Of a stretch of DNA of 64,000 nt, positions 1-12,340 are shown in pieces (within the stretch, counting starts at the first letter, position 1; the number at the start of each line of letters is the position of its first letter). Position numbers and translations under genes: made by a program. Origin of the DNA: Haemonchus contortus. Taxonomy: Eukaryota; Nematoda; Chromadorea; Rhabditida; Trichostrongylidae. The DNA is taken from positions 19,869,920 through 19,933,919 of the forward strand of contig LS997562.1 of NCBI GenBank assembly GCA_000469685.2, read 5' to 3'. A model generated the notes under the pieces. That model did no database searches and was not told the origin of the DNA. It saw nothing but the letters and a program-made list of their open reading frames with translations.

Positions 1-3000
1 TCCTTGCTGATGTCAATGTGATGCCATTGTCGTTTTAGGTCGCCCCCACGTTTTCAGGTCTCATTCGGAGGACATTGGAATACGCCTATCATCTGCAGAT
101 CATTCGTATTTTGTAGCTTCCTTCATACCTACTTTTATCGTCTACAAAATGTCTTTTTACCACTTATATTCCGGTCTCTTCCAGAGGAGCAGTGAGCAAA
201 TCGAGATCATTAGCCCTGGGGAAACAATCTGTGAAATAATAAGCTACACTTGCCTCGACCTTTGTGTAGGCATCCGATTCTTTTCCTGTTTAGATGATTT
301 TCGCTTTCTAGCTACTTTCAGTGGTTGGATGCTGAAAATGATCAGCACCCATCCTCGAAGGTTTACAACACTATTCAATATTCAATTTGGCCTCCAGTAC
401 TTAAACTTTGCAATACTTAGACTTCTGAAGAATAGCCACCTAGAGTTTCTAGCATAGAAGGCCATTGTAGAGCTACTGTAGAACCATTGATTACCTAGAT
501 TTCTTCTTTGTGAAAGCGCGTGTTTTTCCAGGCGTTCTCGGCTTGCTAACGCCCCGAGCTGTAGTCACCGATGACTCAGTGCTGAAATACAAAATGTAGA
601 AATGCGAGTAATTTTCAATTCCAGTATTCAAAAAATTCAAATAAATATACATTTGACGTAATTTACATAGAAATGTTCCAGAGTAATTTGGAAATCACTG
701 CTCATCAACAACATGGTACAGAAGTGGCTGAATACCTCTACTTCACCCAACCGGTTGCTTAGTCGTACCGTTGTCTGAGATTTGCCTCCTCGATGCTTCG
801 TCCGTCTTCTTGTCCACCATCCATACCCATTCATTATGAGAAGGGATCAACCCCCGTCAACTTGATCCCTCACAGTGCCATGACTCTATTTGGACTTACT
901 GCTGTATGCCAACGCAAACTTTTTTCACTGTTATTACACCCTCTCGCTAAAATGAGACTGCCTACTCAAACCTGTGTTTCAGTCATGTAACGGAATAATG
1001 ATCCAAATTCATGATTTATGTATCCTCATATGACGATCCTTTTCACTAAAAGACTTACACCCAGTTTGTTATGGGTCTTACCAGTTAAGGAACGGTCTCC
1101 GGGACTTGTCTTGTAAGAAATTATAGGGCGTCTTTGCTATAGAGTGCATCCTAAGGAAGCTTCTTACTGTGTGTGGCGACGCCACCATGAATTCATCAAA
1201 CTCATCATCGCGAAATTATTCTTCCTATGGATTCTACTTCACATGCTTCTTTGGGTATTACCCAAAGAAGTATGTGAAGAGGTCGTGCCAAGCTCGGGAT
1301 GGATGAAACCTGAGGTAAAATTAACAGAGCACTTATGTGCCCAGTGGAAAAAGCCCAGACACCTGGAAAAAGGTCATCAACAGGGAGGGGTTAGCAAGTC
1401 GGACCAAAGGAACTAACTCGCGAACGGTGGAGCGTTTACAGGGTGGGCGTTGGAGACCATAACCCAACACAGTGTACGAACAGACCTCAAGGGGTGGAGT
1501 TGGATAAAAAATTCATCTCTGTCTGCTTGTAATCTTGTTCCTGATGCATGCGTTAATGTCCTGAGCTCAGCTGGTAGCATATAAATATGTCCGTACCGAA
1601 GTCCGTACCGAAGTGGTAGGGTGGAAACGGGCTGGGATGGGGAGGTGTTCCTTCAATTTGAGACCGGTTACACCTCTGAAGGTTCACCTACTAACAATTC
1701 ATGAACAGTTCGTGAACATAGTGCGTAGTGTTTTTGTTTATCATTTCGCGCGAACCGCGCCAGGCCAATCGCTCCAGAAAGTCCGGACGCAGGTGTCCTG
1801 AACGACCTTTTTCTATTGCTGTGCGCAATCAGTCACGGGGGAGCAGCAACTTGAGTAGAGTATTTTGCACAGACGATGAAAAACGCAACAGCTCTGGGCG
1901 ATCACGTCAGGTCACTTCTTGGTCTCTTTGACTCTATCTTTTCGTGAGTTTATACAGTAGCGACATACATAAAAAGGGCGGGGGAGAATAGTATTTTTCG
2001 CGGCTGAAATCTTGTATAATGCCGTTCGTCCATGACCGTCTGGCGGAATTTTCCACCCTGACCAGGTCCTTATCACAGAGGTAGTGCTCTTCTGGAGTCT
2101 CGGTAAAGTAGGTCCGTAGAGTCCAGCATCACTGGCCTCTGTAGACTGAGAGTGCTCACTTTTCATGCGGAACACCTCATCAATTTTCTGTCCACTGTCA
2201 CTAGTCTAATGCACGCCAAAAATAGACTCCTTGAAACAATTTTTGAACGTAATTTCGCTTTCCGTTGAGGTCATCTAGCATGCTGCCTGATAGTAATAGT
2301 AACGGCACGTAGCACCCTACACCGGGGAGACAGGCGTTAGGAACGATTTTGGGTAATCGATTTGCCGCACGCGGCTGTCGCAGACCACTCATTAACTTAT
2401 TACAGCTCTAGTGTTCTTCATACAGCTCAATCGATATGTGATCATTATTTTATGCATGATTCTACTGTTAGTACTTTTGTTCTTGTATTTCTTACCTACT
2501 GCTGCATCCTGCTACATCCCTTCGCGCGCGACGCCCCTCTCACCGCGACGCGACCATTTCGTTCCTAACGCACCACACCCCTCTATACCGTGTTGGGTTT
2601 GATGGTTAGAGTGTTCTCGACTTAGTGGGATCGAGGTTGATAGGATGTTTTACAGAAGTCCGCAGAACAGCAATAAATGTGTAAAGCCGATTACAAAGCA
2701 TGTTGAACATACGTGGATTTCTTCTTACTCATTTTACTTGATTCGCTCCGAGACATCGATCGTTTTCTTGAATCAGTGCTCATACTCGTTAAAGGTATAA
2801 TGCTGGAAAGTTACGTGTTTATATTGCTATTTAAAACGAAAATATTAGGCCTACTTACAAATCCGCTGAATCACCAGCAGAATTACTGTTCGAGGACAGG
2901 ACCAGAAGATGTATGTATGTAAGGAAATCGGGTCAGTTGTATCAATGCAGACAAAACATGGTGATGAGATTCGTTACTGAACGTCAGCTTCGCTAGAGAT

Positions 3001-6000
3001 GCTGCTTAGAATAAAGGCTCCTTTTCTTCGACTTCATATAGATCATCTTGACGGAGCACGATTAACTACTTAGTGGCATCTTGAAATCGAATGGAAAGAA
3101 GGAAGTAGAACAGACCGTGACAAAAGGTATCTAGTTGCTGGTTGAAATGTCTGGGTAAGAAGCTCCGTAAATAGAGCATGTAATAGGCAGAGGAGCCAGG
3201 ATAGTCGCGAAGGAGTGAAACGTTTCAAAGAGGTAGACGTTTCATGACTTCTGTAATACCGACAATAATATCTTTACAAAGTTGGCAACGAAGGATTAGC
3301 ATTTTAAGAGGATAGCCATAATCGAGATTGGTAGCGCTTTGTTACAGCCGAGCCCGAAGAGAACAAAAGAGCACCAGAAAATTGAGCAACTGCGTTCTGT
3401 TTGCCATAAAGCAGGGGAGCAAACTGATCAAGGAAAGAGCGGAATCAAGGATGGTGACCAACTTAAGATCGACCCCGGTGGCGATGCTCAGCCCCTTCAT
3501 TATAGTGGAAGCGTTCGGCACCTCGACGGATTGGACCGTGTCGATGTGTCTACTACAGCAGAGAAAGATGGGTTCTGCTGGAGCTGGTACATACATAGGC
3601 TAAGATCGACGTTTTAATCCTAATGACGGGAGAATAGCGGTGCCAGCGAAGCGATTGACCGGTCTATACCGTGCGCTTCAAGAAAGGCAGTTGATGAAGA
3701 AGAGTCATGAGAGAATCTTGATTGTGTCAGCCCTACGATAAGATATTCTTTATTTCTTAACAACGTAAAGAATTGAGCGTATTATTCCAGTAGTTGATCT
3801 AGGAGTAGGAGAAGTCTACTGATGCTGTGAAAAAATGTTTAAAATCTTCATAACAGTACATGTATGCGAAGATTCCTACGAACCACACGAAAAGAATACG
3901 GTGCCTCCTAGAACTACCAATTGAGAGCAGTTTGAGGGACATCATAGGTACCATTCTGCTTCAAGGCAGCAAATAGTGTTAGGATATTAACGCCTTTCGA
4001 ACAAACCTGGGCTTCCTTTTTTGTTGAGAGCTTTGAGACGACTTTGAAACCTGAAAACGTCCCAATAAGTTTTTTTAAATCCAATAAGAAGACAAGGACT
4101 AGCGGGGCATCGCATATATGGGAAAAAGAGCAAGGTTACCGGAAAGCACAACTACAGGTTCGGGTTCCGGCCGAGAGCGAAGTCTTCTATCCTAGTAAGA
4201 CTTTCGAATTTATCTGTTACTGAAAAAGTACTCGTCTTACGTGGAAGAGTAAGCGCAATTCCATGTCGCCTACAATGGGGAGTCGGTCTGTGTCTTCCTT
4301 ACCGCGTCCTCTTTCTTGAACGGCTTTCGATTCAGGTGGGGCCGGAGACGGCTGGATAGTGTATTGTCAAGATGGTGAAGTCGAGCTACAAGGAAGTGGA
4401 GGGATTTCCAGCTAGCAGCTCGACTATGGCCGGCCTCGCCTATGCGATTTGGGATTTTCCTGATGAGAAGAGATTTCGGACTATTTTCTATTCGTACGTT
4501 TAATTTGAGCTAGGCTTTGGAGTGGCGAATCTCTCCTCACCAGCCCAATTCCAAATCAATAATAAGTTGTTCCTGGGATAGAACGGGGCAATGGGTACAA
4601 GTTGTGATTTGCAAATGAGTTCCTCCCTCTAACCTATCCACTGTCTCCTCCTTACCGGGCTTTCGAATATGAGCACCCCTACTTACAGTATGAAAGGTGT
4701 TGAACAAGTTGGCTTTTCGTTGTAGAGAAAGACAAGGGAAAGGCTCAGGTATTTTATCTATTCGTACATTCTCCCGAATTCCTGAGGTGATAGCTCAAGA
4801 TAAACTCATGGCTCGAGTTTTTAGACACCGTTAAACTTCTGCAGTACTCTGTGATGGTGGATGGTGAAAGCCGAGTGTGGCGGGGAAATCCAGCATACGG
4901 GTTCACCGCGTTCTCCAGATCGTCCATGTTCATGTCCAATGGCAGAACTGGCCGATTCGAATCAGCGAGCGAGTAATGGCGATTCTTGACTTGTTGCACC
5001 GCGCAATACGTTTTTACGAGATACTGGCTTTGCCTAGAATTGCACTGCATAGAATGGGGTACGCTTGGCTTGCTTCCGAGTCAGAATGATAGTATAGAAA
5101 AAGGTTGCAAAATGACCCATGCAGGACACATCGTTATGCATGACTTAAATTGACGGGTTACAGCAAGGTTCGAAAATGTCTGAACTGTGTAACATTCAGC
5201 TCCATCTCTCTGCTTCCCAGTGTCTACTTGGTGAACCGCGTATTGGCATAGCAAGACAACTAGTGGGCTTCAGAATACCATTTCTATTAGCATACAAACC
5301 ATCCACCACACAAACCTATCGCCAATTGGTCTAATTCAAAAGGAAAGAAAATCATGAAAGAAGAATTTCTATTTGGAAAAATCGACAGCTTTGCAGGGCC
5401 TAACTTTGTAATTAGCCGAGTTGGTGGGCTTGCCTGTTCTCACCCTCGTGTTGTTCTCATTAGTAGCTTCTAGTTAGGACCTAGGTCATGAAATCCAATT
5501 TTCCCTCTGCATGCTATAAACCAAGTGCCGAAAGGAGACTGAGCGGATAGAATGAAATTCTCCAAAAGCGTGCTCAGACCAGGTTCCGTAGAGCTCTCCA
5601 AAATATAAGAAATCAAATTAAATGCAACACGATAGAGAAGAGGTTTTCCAAAAGAGGCCCAATCTCAACTCACCTCTTTAACCGATCTTATTGAATGTTT
5701 GCTTCTGTCCGGCGATGGTTGCACTTCGATGTTTACTGATGATGACTTCTTCGACCGAATACGATGCTTTCCCCTAAAAAGAGTCCCTTACGCCTTGTTC
5801 ATAGTCTTCTAGGCGCCTGGACTTCAGTGCACGCAGTGGAAGCATAACCACCACCGTTAGCGAGGTCTGCTCATCTGGTATGCTGTCGACTAGCAGTAAG
5901 TGCTTGATCACATCAAGGCCATTTACTTTCCATTCAGGATGCTCGATAAATAACCAAGAAAATCGTCATGTCCTTTTTGTTATCAGTTTTACAAGGTTGG

Positions 6001-6594
6001 GATATCATTAGAGTGGGTAGCGTCGTGTTAGTCTTATGGATCCTGCTCAAGCAGTACATGGTAAAGAAGTTAACTAAAGGGTTAAGGTTACAGTTCAGGA
6101 TAAATCTGAGTTATCTGGATTATGACGAAACATGAAAAAGGGTAATAGTGCAATAGAGGCGAAAAAAGTGAGAATACGATTAGAAAAGGGATGTAGAAGG
6201 GTGTTCGGATTAGCTATACAATGTGGGGCATTGCGTACATGCGGGTCCTGGTGAGAATAGCGCATATTGTAAAACTCTGACCCTCGTCTGACATATCATC
6301 GGTCGATGGTCGAGCACGTCGACGAATCCGGTAATGGGGCTCTCATTATGCCCTATCTACTTAGATTTTCGTCCCGACAAAGCCCTTTGGTTATCCTTGG
6401 GGGGCCACTGTGTAAATCCAGGGGGAAGTCGTAGGAACCATTTTTATCGTAAACTGTGCCTTCAAGGCCTCTGAAGACGACGATTCGTCAAATCCTCAGG
6501 CCCATTGATAATTGTTTCGTTTGAAAAAATTGCACCGCTTTTCACGCGGTATAATAACGTCACTATTGCTCTCAATATGATTTTCCAATTCAAA
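1..6594. other. Gene-poor left flank, no confident gene
   Basis: No ORF here is recognisable as a protein family. Several short frames are open. 3328-3617 is open in two plus frames and one minus frame at once, which argues against calling any of them. 4754-5050 (minus) and 1912-2175 (minus) have coding-like composition, and 4754-5050 follows a plausible acceptor, but I could not link either to neighbouring exons in phase. Either could be a downstream exon of the minus-strand gene at 6663-11525 or transposon debris. One copy of the ATCGTGAACTGTGCC repeat lies near the right end. Confidence 0.4.
6441..6460 (+). repeat. Dispersed repeat core ATCGTGAACTGTGCC (copy 1)
   Basis: The segment reads TTTTTATCGTAAACTGTGCC and is one of at least seven copies in the window of a motif close to AATTATCGTGAACTGTGCC. 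It is probably the conserved edge of a DNA-transposon-derived family, because two copies face each other at 19591-19696. Confidence 0.6.
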
Positions 6595-6662
6595 TCAAGA
6601 AAAACTTGCCCACCTTCTACGAGCTTTTATGTGAACCGTTCCTGCGTGTTTAATCGTAATAC

Positions 6663-9600
6663 CTCGTTTAGGCTTTCTGTGAATATACACAATGGATCTT
6701 GAAGAACTGTCCTTTTCAGATGCTTTAAATGTTCGACATTCGGAAGCATTTCTGGCGGTAGTAACATTAGACAAAGTGGATGACGAAGCAGACATAGTCT
6801 TTCGACAAGGTGGCTGCTGCTGACGTTTGCTGGGAGTTGAGACACTGCTCTGGCCGGTCGAGCTGAAAATTGTTATTATCATCCAACACTTGAGTGAATT
6901 TCAGCTTTAGTTCCCTCATCCAGTTGCGACTTCACGTGACCCTCAACAAATGATACCTATACGTCTCGATGCGATATACATATCTTATAACTAGACCACT
7001 CGGATCGCCCGGCTAACATCAGGCTCTCCTCCTTCTTATGTAATACCAGTCGGATCGCCCAGCTAACGCCGGGCTCTCCTCCTTCTTATGTAATGCCCGG
7101 CTACGCCGGGCATCCCCCTTTTAATGTAATAGGGACATAGATTTGTACAAACAATCTGGCATTTCCTTCCGATCAATATAAAATGAAACTATTTTATTCT
7201 AATAATGACTAACACTATTTATGACCAAGGATCTTTGTGACCTGAGTTCATACATTACAAAAATTTTGACCCACTTAAAAGAATCAGACTTAGTGAGGCG
7301 GTCGAAATTGCTTCACATCCGCGGAGTGATAAATTTTCTCACCTTGCCTTGCCAAAGAAAATAGCCTTACAGCCTTAAATACCTTACAGAAGTATAATGG
7401 CATTAGGACCATAATAATCACGACTTATTTCTTGAAACTTCCGTTTCACATGAAAAGTTATAATTCAGTATGAACCGTGCTTCCAGTTCAGTGAGAACCG
7501 CATCCTCCCGGAAGGATCTTCTAGGGGAGTTCGAAAAACGCATGTTTAAAAACAGATACCGTTCCGAAATTTTGGTTTAAATTGGGGTTAGATTTACCGA
7601 TGCAGCCTTTTCAAAAAATTTTAATTCTGCGGAGAGCGCCAGTTTCACACTTCACCACACCGCATAGATTAGCCAGAGCCAATGATGCCTTTAGTTCTGC
7701 ATGAATCTGAATTCCGATGCCGAAATCTGCGTTGATGGTCGTTAGGGATATTCACGTAAGGCAGACCTCTTGAAAATTTCGGATCAACAGAAGAACTGAT
7801 AATCCTTTCAACCACTCTACCCAAATGCTCTTTTTGGGAGCATCTACAGTTAACACAATCGGTTCTGTAAGAACCATCATTTTCAGTGGGCATTCACCTG
7901 GGGGTGTCCCGAAAATCGTATGTTTGGTGTACATACCGTTCCGAAATTTTCGCTCGAACTCAATTGCCAGATTTACTGATGATCTATTCCTTGCTGAGAG
8001 ATTACCAAAATCTGCATGCATAAATGGTACAGCGTCTTCTTTTCATTCAGATGTCAGTTGCAACAAAACTAATTCAACCACCAAAATATGGAAATCAGCA
8101 GGATGGGTCATGGTCTTTTGATAGTGGTGTTAACAACAGTCGAGAACAATAATAAAAACCCTTCAAAATTTCTTTCAGGTTTTGTTGGTCTAGGTTGATG
8201 AGTCATAGAGAAGGCGATGTGGAGCTAACAAAGAAAAGGGGGTAACCATCAACGGTGTTATGATCTGAGATCCTTAGTTGATGATACTTTTCTATACAGA
8301 AATGCTGGAGGGGGAAAGCGCAGTACGCAATGGAACTCAATATGTTGTGTCTCTTACGCTCCGATAAATAAATCCAAAAGAAAATGACGGGTCAGCCGAT
8401 CGCTTCCACTTTGCCTTAGGAGCGAAGGGAAATTTCACTGCGCGTTATTAGACTGAAATAGTGAAATGAGAAGAGAACGAAGGAAGAAAAAATGAAAAAA
8501 TGTATGAGGTAGCCTTGTACAGTGTCAGTAAGAAGTCCCAGGGTCGCATTACTGGCTTCACTATATACTCACTACATTACGCAGAACTCACTCCACTCCA
8601 TTAACCTACCCACCCATTTACTGATTTATATGTAAAGAAGGAAATGTAAGAGTTTCATTGAGAGAATGGATTTTCCATATCACTACCTATCATACCTTTA
8701 TCGTAATCATGAACGTTTGCGGACGGACACACCGACATACCGACAAACCGACATACCGACAAACACACAAACCGACAAACCGACACACCAAGTTTCTGCT
8801 TTATAAAAGAGAGAGATTATTTCACATCTATTTACTTATTTTTTAAACAATATTTATTATATTTTATTTATTTGTTCAAAGCAACTTGTTACAAGGCAGG
8901 AGGTAGAGTGGGCATCACAAAACTGAGATTCACTAGAGCAATAGGCCTTTTTCGGCGCCATGTGGGACTGCGTTGCCAATTGGCAAGTAGTATTCAACTA
9001 AGAACTATTTAAAGGCAAAGTTCAAGGTAAGAATGGCTTATGAGATATACAGTAGCGCTCAAAAGTATTCGGCCATTTTTAACTTGCCCCAACTTTTTTC
9101 CCAGTGGAGCAAATCTCATGAAATTTTGATATGTTTAGTTGAGGCATATTTTACACTGTCCAACACTACTTGACTGCAAAACAGCCATATCCACGTACTA
9201 GTGGGGAGGGGTTTGTAGACTATGCTGGAAGCAAGCTTGTGACGTCTGCAGTTATTCGGACCTTATGTACGTTTTTCTTTTCTTCTGGGTTCGACATTAG
9301 GGCTCGTACACTTAAGACATGGCAAAAAGGAAAGGACCCCTAGGAGGACCACCATTCGTAATTCCAGTTGATTTTTTGTTCAAGCCCTTTTGAATATCTG
9401 GAACATCTTCAAAATGCAGGTTAATAGTGGTAAATATTCACACTATACCAATGCTACACATACTGAAATTTCGCTTGATTAGATCCAGTAGGAAAGAGGT
9501 TACGACTGAAAATTATAACTGAAGAAGCATTTCGCCGAATACTTTTGAGCGCTACTGTAGATAGGATATATTTTGGCCCTCTCATATATCATCACTGGTG

Positions 9601-11525
9601 CTTTCAGGTCGGAGATCGGTCTAAATAGGGCATTATAAAGGTTCAAAGACTACACCGTATGTACCATCAGACGAGTTTCACCGGCACTGTAGAAGCTGGA
9701 CCAGTCACAAGGGCACCGAAGTAGGAAGTTCAAACAACTTGTCATTACCCATAGCGACAATGGGAAAACTGTTCTGTACAGTTCTGGCTTGATGTAGTCA
9801 GCTCTGTGTGCAATTGCAACAACTGGAATCTCGTGCGAATATTCTTCCATGCACCTCCGCCATGGTAATCTCGTCCAAGCTCTACTTTCACGTTTTTGAT
9901 AGCCTTATTTTTCTCGAAATTGGCGACTTTACTTGCTTTTTGCGCTGACGGTGGACTATTCCCAACCCTTACTTCGGCTTTTCAACTTAAGAGGGGTACC
10001 TTGAAATTATTGTGAACTGTGCCTGTATAGCTCGTATTAAAAATCTTGTTCGATGGCTTTTAAATATCGTATACTGCATATTACTTTCACTGCACTGGGT
10101 TTTATAAATGAAACGGAAGCAATATCTAGGAATAGAATGCACCTTTTAGATCTCAATCGAGATGGGGTATTCGCATAATTCTTAGAGGCTCCTTTAGAGC
10201 TTGACGTCGACGAACTGCTCATCGGCACACCTGAATTTTTTGAAAAAATGATAATTTTTGAATTATCCTCACTCATTATGATGCCGGTAGCATGAGATCT
10301 TCCTCAGCAGGCAGGAGCTGAATGTTTCATAAAGTTTTTCACCGAGTGCTTCGAAGATTTAGGATAGCTCGAAGGAACAGTACAAGTGTACAGTCACTAA
10401 CTTTTCACAAGGTAATAGGGCAAAGGTCATGAGACCGATTGTGCGGAATCTGAGTATATCACTAGCCTACAGCGGAACTAGCGCTAGCGGAATACTATTT
10501 TATGATAGAGAATGCTCCGTAGGGATTCGATAAAATTATGGGACTCAAATTCATGCTAATTCCAACGAAGTAACTGTTCGGAAGTTTGCTTTCGTCGAGA
10601 TGTCGATTTCTAGAAACGACTTCTGATAGTGATGTTATCACCAGTCGATAGTCTGAGTTTGCACCATTCAAGTTTTTGGTGGAATAAACACATTGGCTGC
10701 TTTCATAGTCCGCCGGCGTGCCGGCGGAGGCAGTGCTAGGGGGGAGAAAGGAGGCAGACAGTGTAAGGCAAACAGTCCACGCCCCTTCGAAGGTTGTTTG
10801 TTTTCAACCCCTCGAAGGGGCGTGGACTGTTTGCCTATCTGTCTGCCTCCCTCCTCCTCGCTAGCACTGCCTCCGCCGGCACGCACGCCGGCCGGCCGGC
10901 GGACTATGAAAGCAGACATTGGTCTCTTTTGAAAAATACCTGGTCCAGTTAACTCATTGAAGGGAAGAATCATTTTCCTCTTGAAGTGTTATTCTTAAGT
11001 TCAGGAGCAACAGGTCATGATTCTGTAATTTATTTGTGAAGCTTCCCTTCTTGATAGCCCTGAGTCAGACTAATTGTGCCCACATGCTTGGACATCGCAC
11101 TCCGTGGATTTTGTAATCATATATGTTTCATTTACTCCGACACGATGAATAGCGCTCAGTTCGGGCATCCCGAATTTGTTCTGGGGAGGAGGAGAACAAA
11201 AATTTGTTTGGTAGTAGAATTAATGCATGTAAACTGCTGGTTTACAACGGTACCCCTTTCGTTCAGTCTTGGAATTTGCTCGCTTTTTAAATGACTCACT
11301 ACTTGAACTAGATGACTTTCTTCTAATGGGAGGAGGTCTACTTCCACTCGGTTTCTTTGCAGCAGGCGGAGGTTTCAGCCTTTCCAGCAACCGATTGGCG
11401 TTAATAAGGGTGTGATCCATAAGCAACGAAATGTTGTCGTAATACTCTTTTGCATCTGGATTCTGGGAATATACTCTATTTACATGAGTCTTTCGAATCA
11501 CGAATAACAGTTCTAGTAACGACAC
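6663..11525 (-). CDS. Unrecognised Ser/Pro-rich protein gene, three linked exons (partial)
   Basis: Three minus-strand exons join in phase. Exon A is 11300-11525 (75 codons plus 1 nt, ending at a GTGAGT donor). Exon B is 10143-10230 (2 nt, 28 codons, 2 nt; acceptor AAATTCAG, donor GTGCAT). Exon C starts at 6862 after ATTTTCAG; its 3' end is uncertain, and a GTATTA donor at 6663 is one choice. Exon A begins with a hydrophobic helix-like stretch (SLLELLFVIRKTHVNRVYS), then a helical segment with LINANRLLERL, then a Pro-rich and poly-Ser tail (KPPPAAKKPSGSRPPPIRR). Exons B and C are Ser/Thr-rich and basic, with clusters such as MSSSSTSSSKGASKNYANT and STPSKRQQQPP. This suggests a disordered, probably phosphorylated tail. 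The acceptor of exon A is poor, and the N-terminal and C-terminal exons were not found. Function unknown. The intergenic insertions at 11722-16966 may lie in its next upstream intron. Confidence 0.5.
7000..7130. repeat. 50-bp tandem repeat, about 2.6 units
   Basis: Unit 1 (7000-7049) and unit 2 (7050-7099) share TCGGATCGCCC, a GGCTCTCCTCCTTCTTATG block and the TAAT that follows. A third partial unit ends at about 7130. Each unit can pair internally (GCCCGGC with GCCGGGC). Confidence 0.8.
7500..8020. repeat. Diverged direct duplication
   Basis: A block near 7553-7605 (ATACCGTTCCGAAATTTT, then AGATTTACCGATG) recurs about 385 bp downstream near 7936-7985 (ATACCGTTCCGAAATTTT, then AGATTTACTGATG). 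The two halves are clearly diverged. Minus-strand frames across the second half are open for about 90 codons, but I recognise no domain. Confidence 0.5.
8729..8790. repeat. CCGACA-type microsatellite
   Basis: An imperfect hexanucleotide array of CCGACA/TACCGACA/AACCGACA units. Confidence 0.85.
9050..9557. mobile_element. Tc1/mariner-type non-autonomous DNA transposon (MITE)
   Basis: A perfect 24-bp terminal inverted repeat begins CAGTAGCGCTCAAAAGT at 9050-9073 and is mirrored at 9534-9557. Both ends are flanked directly by TA (9048-9049 and 9558-9559), the target duplication expected for the Tc1/mariner superfamily. The 508-bp body has no transposase-length ORF; a 24-codon frame beginning MAKRKGPLG near 9319 may be a remnant of an autonomous parent. 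The identical ends suggest a fairly recent insertion. Confidence 0.88.
10004..10023 (+). repeat. Dispersed repeat core ATCGTGAACTGTGCC (copy 2)
   Basis: The segment reads AAATTATTGTGAACTGTGCC and is preceded by GGGGTACC, as in the copy at 53101. It belongs to the same family as the copies at 6441, 18961, 19591, 19669, 30519 and 53101. Confidence 0.6.
10617..10640. repeat. 24-bp exact dispersed repeat, copy 1
   Basis: A 24-nt word beginning CGACTTCTGATAGTG recurs exactly at 44828-44851 with unrelated flanks. It contains the TGATAG/TTATCA motifs seen scattered at 44170-44500 and 48420-49010. Confidence 0.6.
10697..10915. mobile_element. Foldback (long-palindrome) element with 7-bp target duplication
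   Basis: A 219-bp, GC-rich, near-perfect palindrome. The two arms of about 105 bp start CTGCTTTCATAGTCCGCC and converge on a short loop around 10797-10808. The direct repeat ACATTGG flanks it at 10690-10696 and 10916-10922, which marks it as an insertion. ORFs on both strands of the palindrome mirror each other and are not genes. The same terminal sequence forms the mini-hairpin at 24026-24112. A transcript across it would fold into a long double-stranded hairpin. Confidence 0.88.
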
Positions 11526-11721
11526 CTACTTTGACTTGGTCTGAACCCATGACTGTTTGAAGGCAGCTTACGTGAATAGAAATGAGCCCCACCGAGCATC
11601 TAGCAACTAGATGCGGCCACATCAGTAAATACTGTTCGACGTATCGGGTGCTCACCATACTTCGAACGTAGTGTGACTTTGCGGTCTGTGGTCACGAAAC
11701 TTTAATGAAATACCTTTAATG

Positions 11722-11743
11722 GGTTTAATTACCCAAGTTTGAG
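11722..11743 (+). other. Genomic copy of the SL1 spliced leader
   Basis: All 22 nt of the canonical nematode SL1 leader (GGTTTAATTACCC...TTTGAG) are present without mismatch, directly upstream of the L18a retrocopy. SL1 is added to mRNA in trans, so finding it fused to a coding sequence in DNA shows that the source was a mature mRNA. One extra G at 11721 could be a cap-templated base, but it may equally be flank. Confidence 0.95.
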
Positions 11744-12340
11744 TCTGTAAGATGCCGACGAAAGCTTTGGGGGAGACTCTGAAGGAGTACATGGTCGTTG
11801 GTCGTAAGCTGCCCACTGAAAAGGAGCCAGTGACCCCGATTTGGAAGATGCAAATTTTCGCTTCAAATCACGTCATTGCTAAGTCTCGTTTTTGGTACTT
11901 CGTCTCTATGCTTCGTCGAGTGAAGAAGGCAAAAGGCGAGATTCTGTCTTGTAAGCAGATCTTCCCCAAGAAACAAGCCGGTTCAGTGAAAAACTACGGC
12001 GTGTGGCTGAAATACGATTCCCGTACTGGGCATCACAATATGTAGAGAGAGTATCGTGATGTAACCGTGGCTGGAGCAGTTACTCAAGCCTACAGGGATA
12101 TGGGAGCTCGTCATCGTGCTCAGGCTGATCGTGTCCATATACTCAAGGTCCAGGCTGTGAAGGCGACTGACACCAAGAGGGTTGGAGTCAAGATGTTCCA
12201 CGACTCGAAGATCAAGTTTCCATCGCCTCACCGTGTCACCAAGAGAAGGAACGTGTCGCAGTTCACGACCAGGCGCCCAACCACTCATTTTGCGTAATTT
12301 GCGTCTTGTTGTTTGTTATGGAATAAATTGTTATGGTGTT

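Noticed and set aside
3328..3617. Coding exon
   Set aside because: Two plus frames and one minus frame are all open over 270 bp. None shows a motif and no strand can be preferred.
10668..10973. Overlapping ORFs of about 80-100 codons on both strands
   Set aside because: They are mirror readings of the palindromic foldback element and have low-complexity Ala/Pro/Arg composition.
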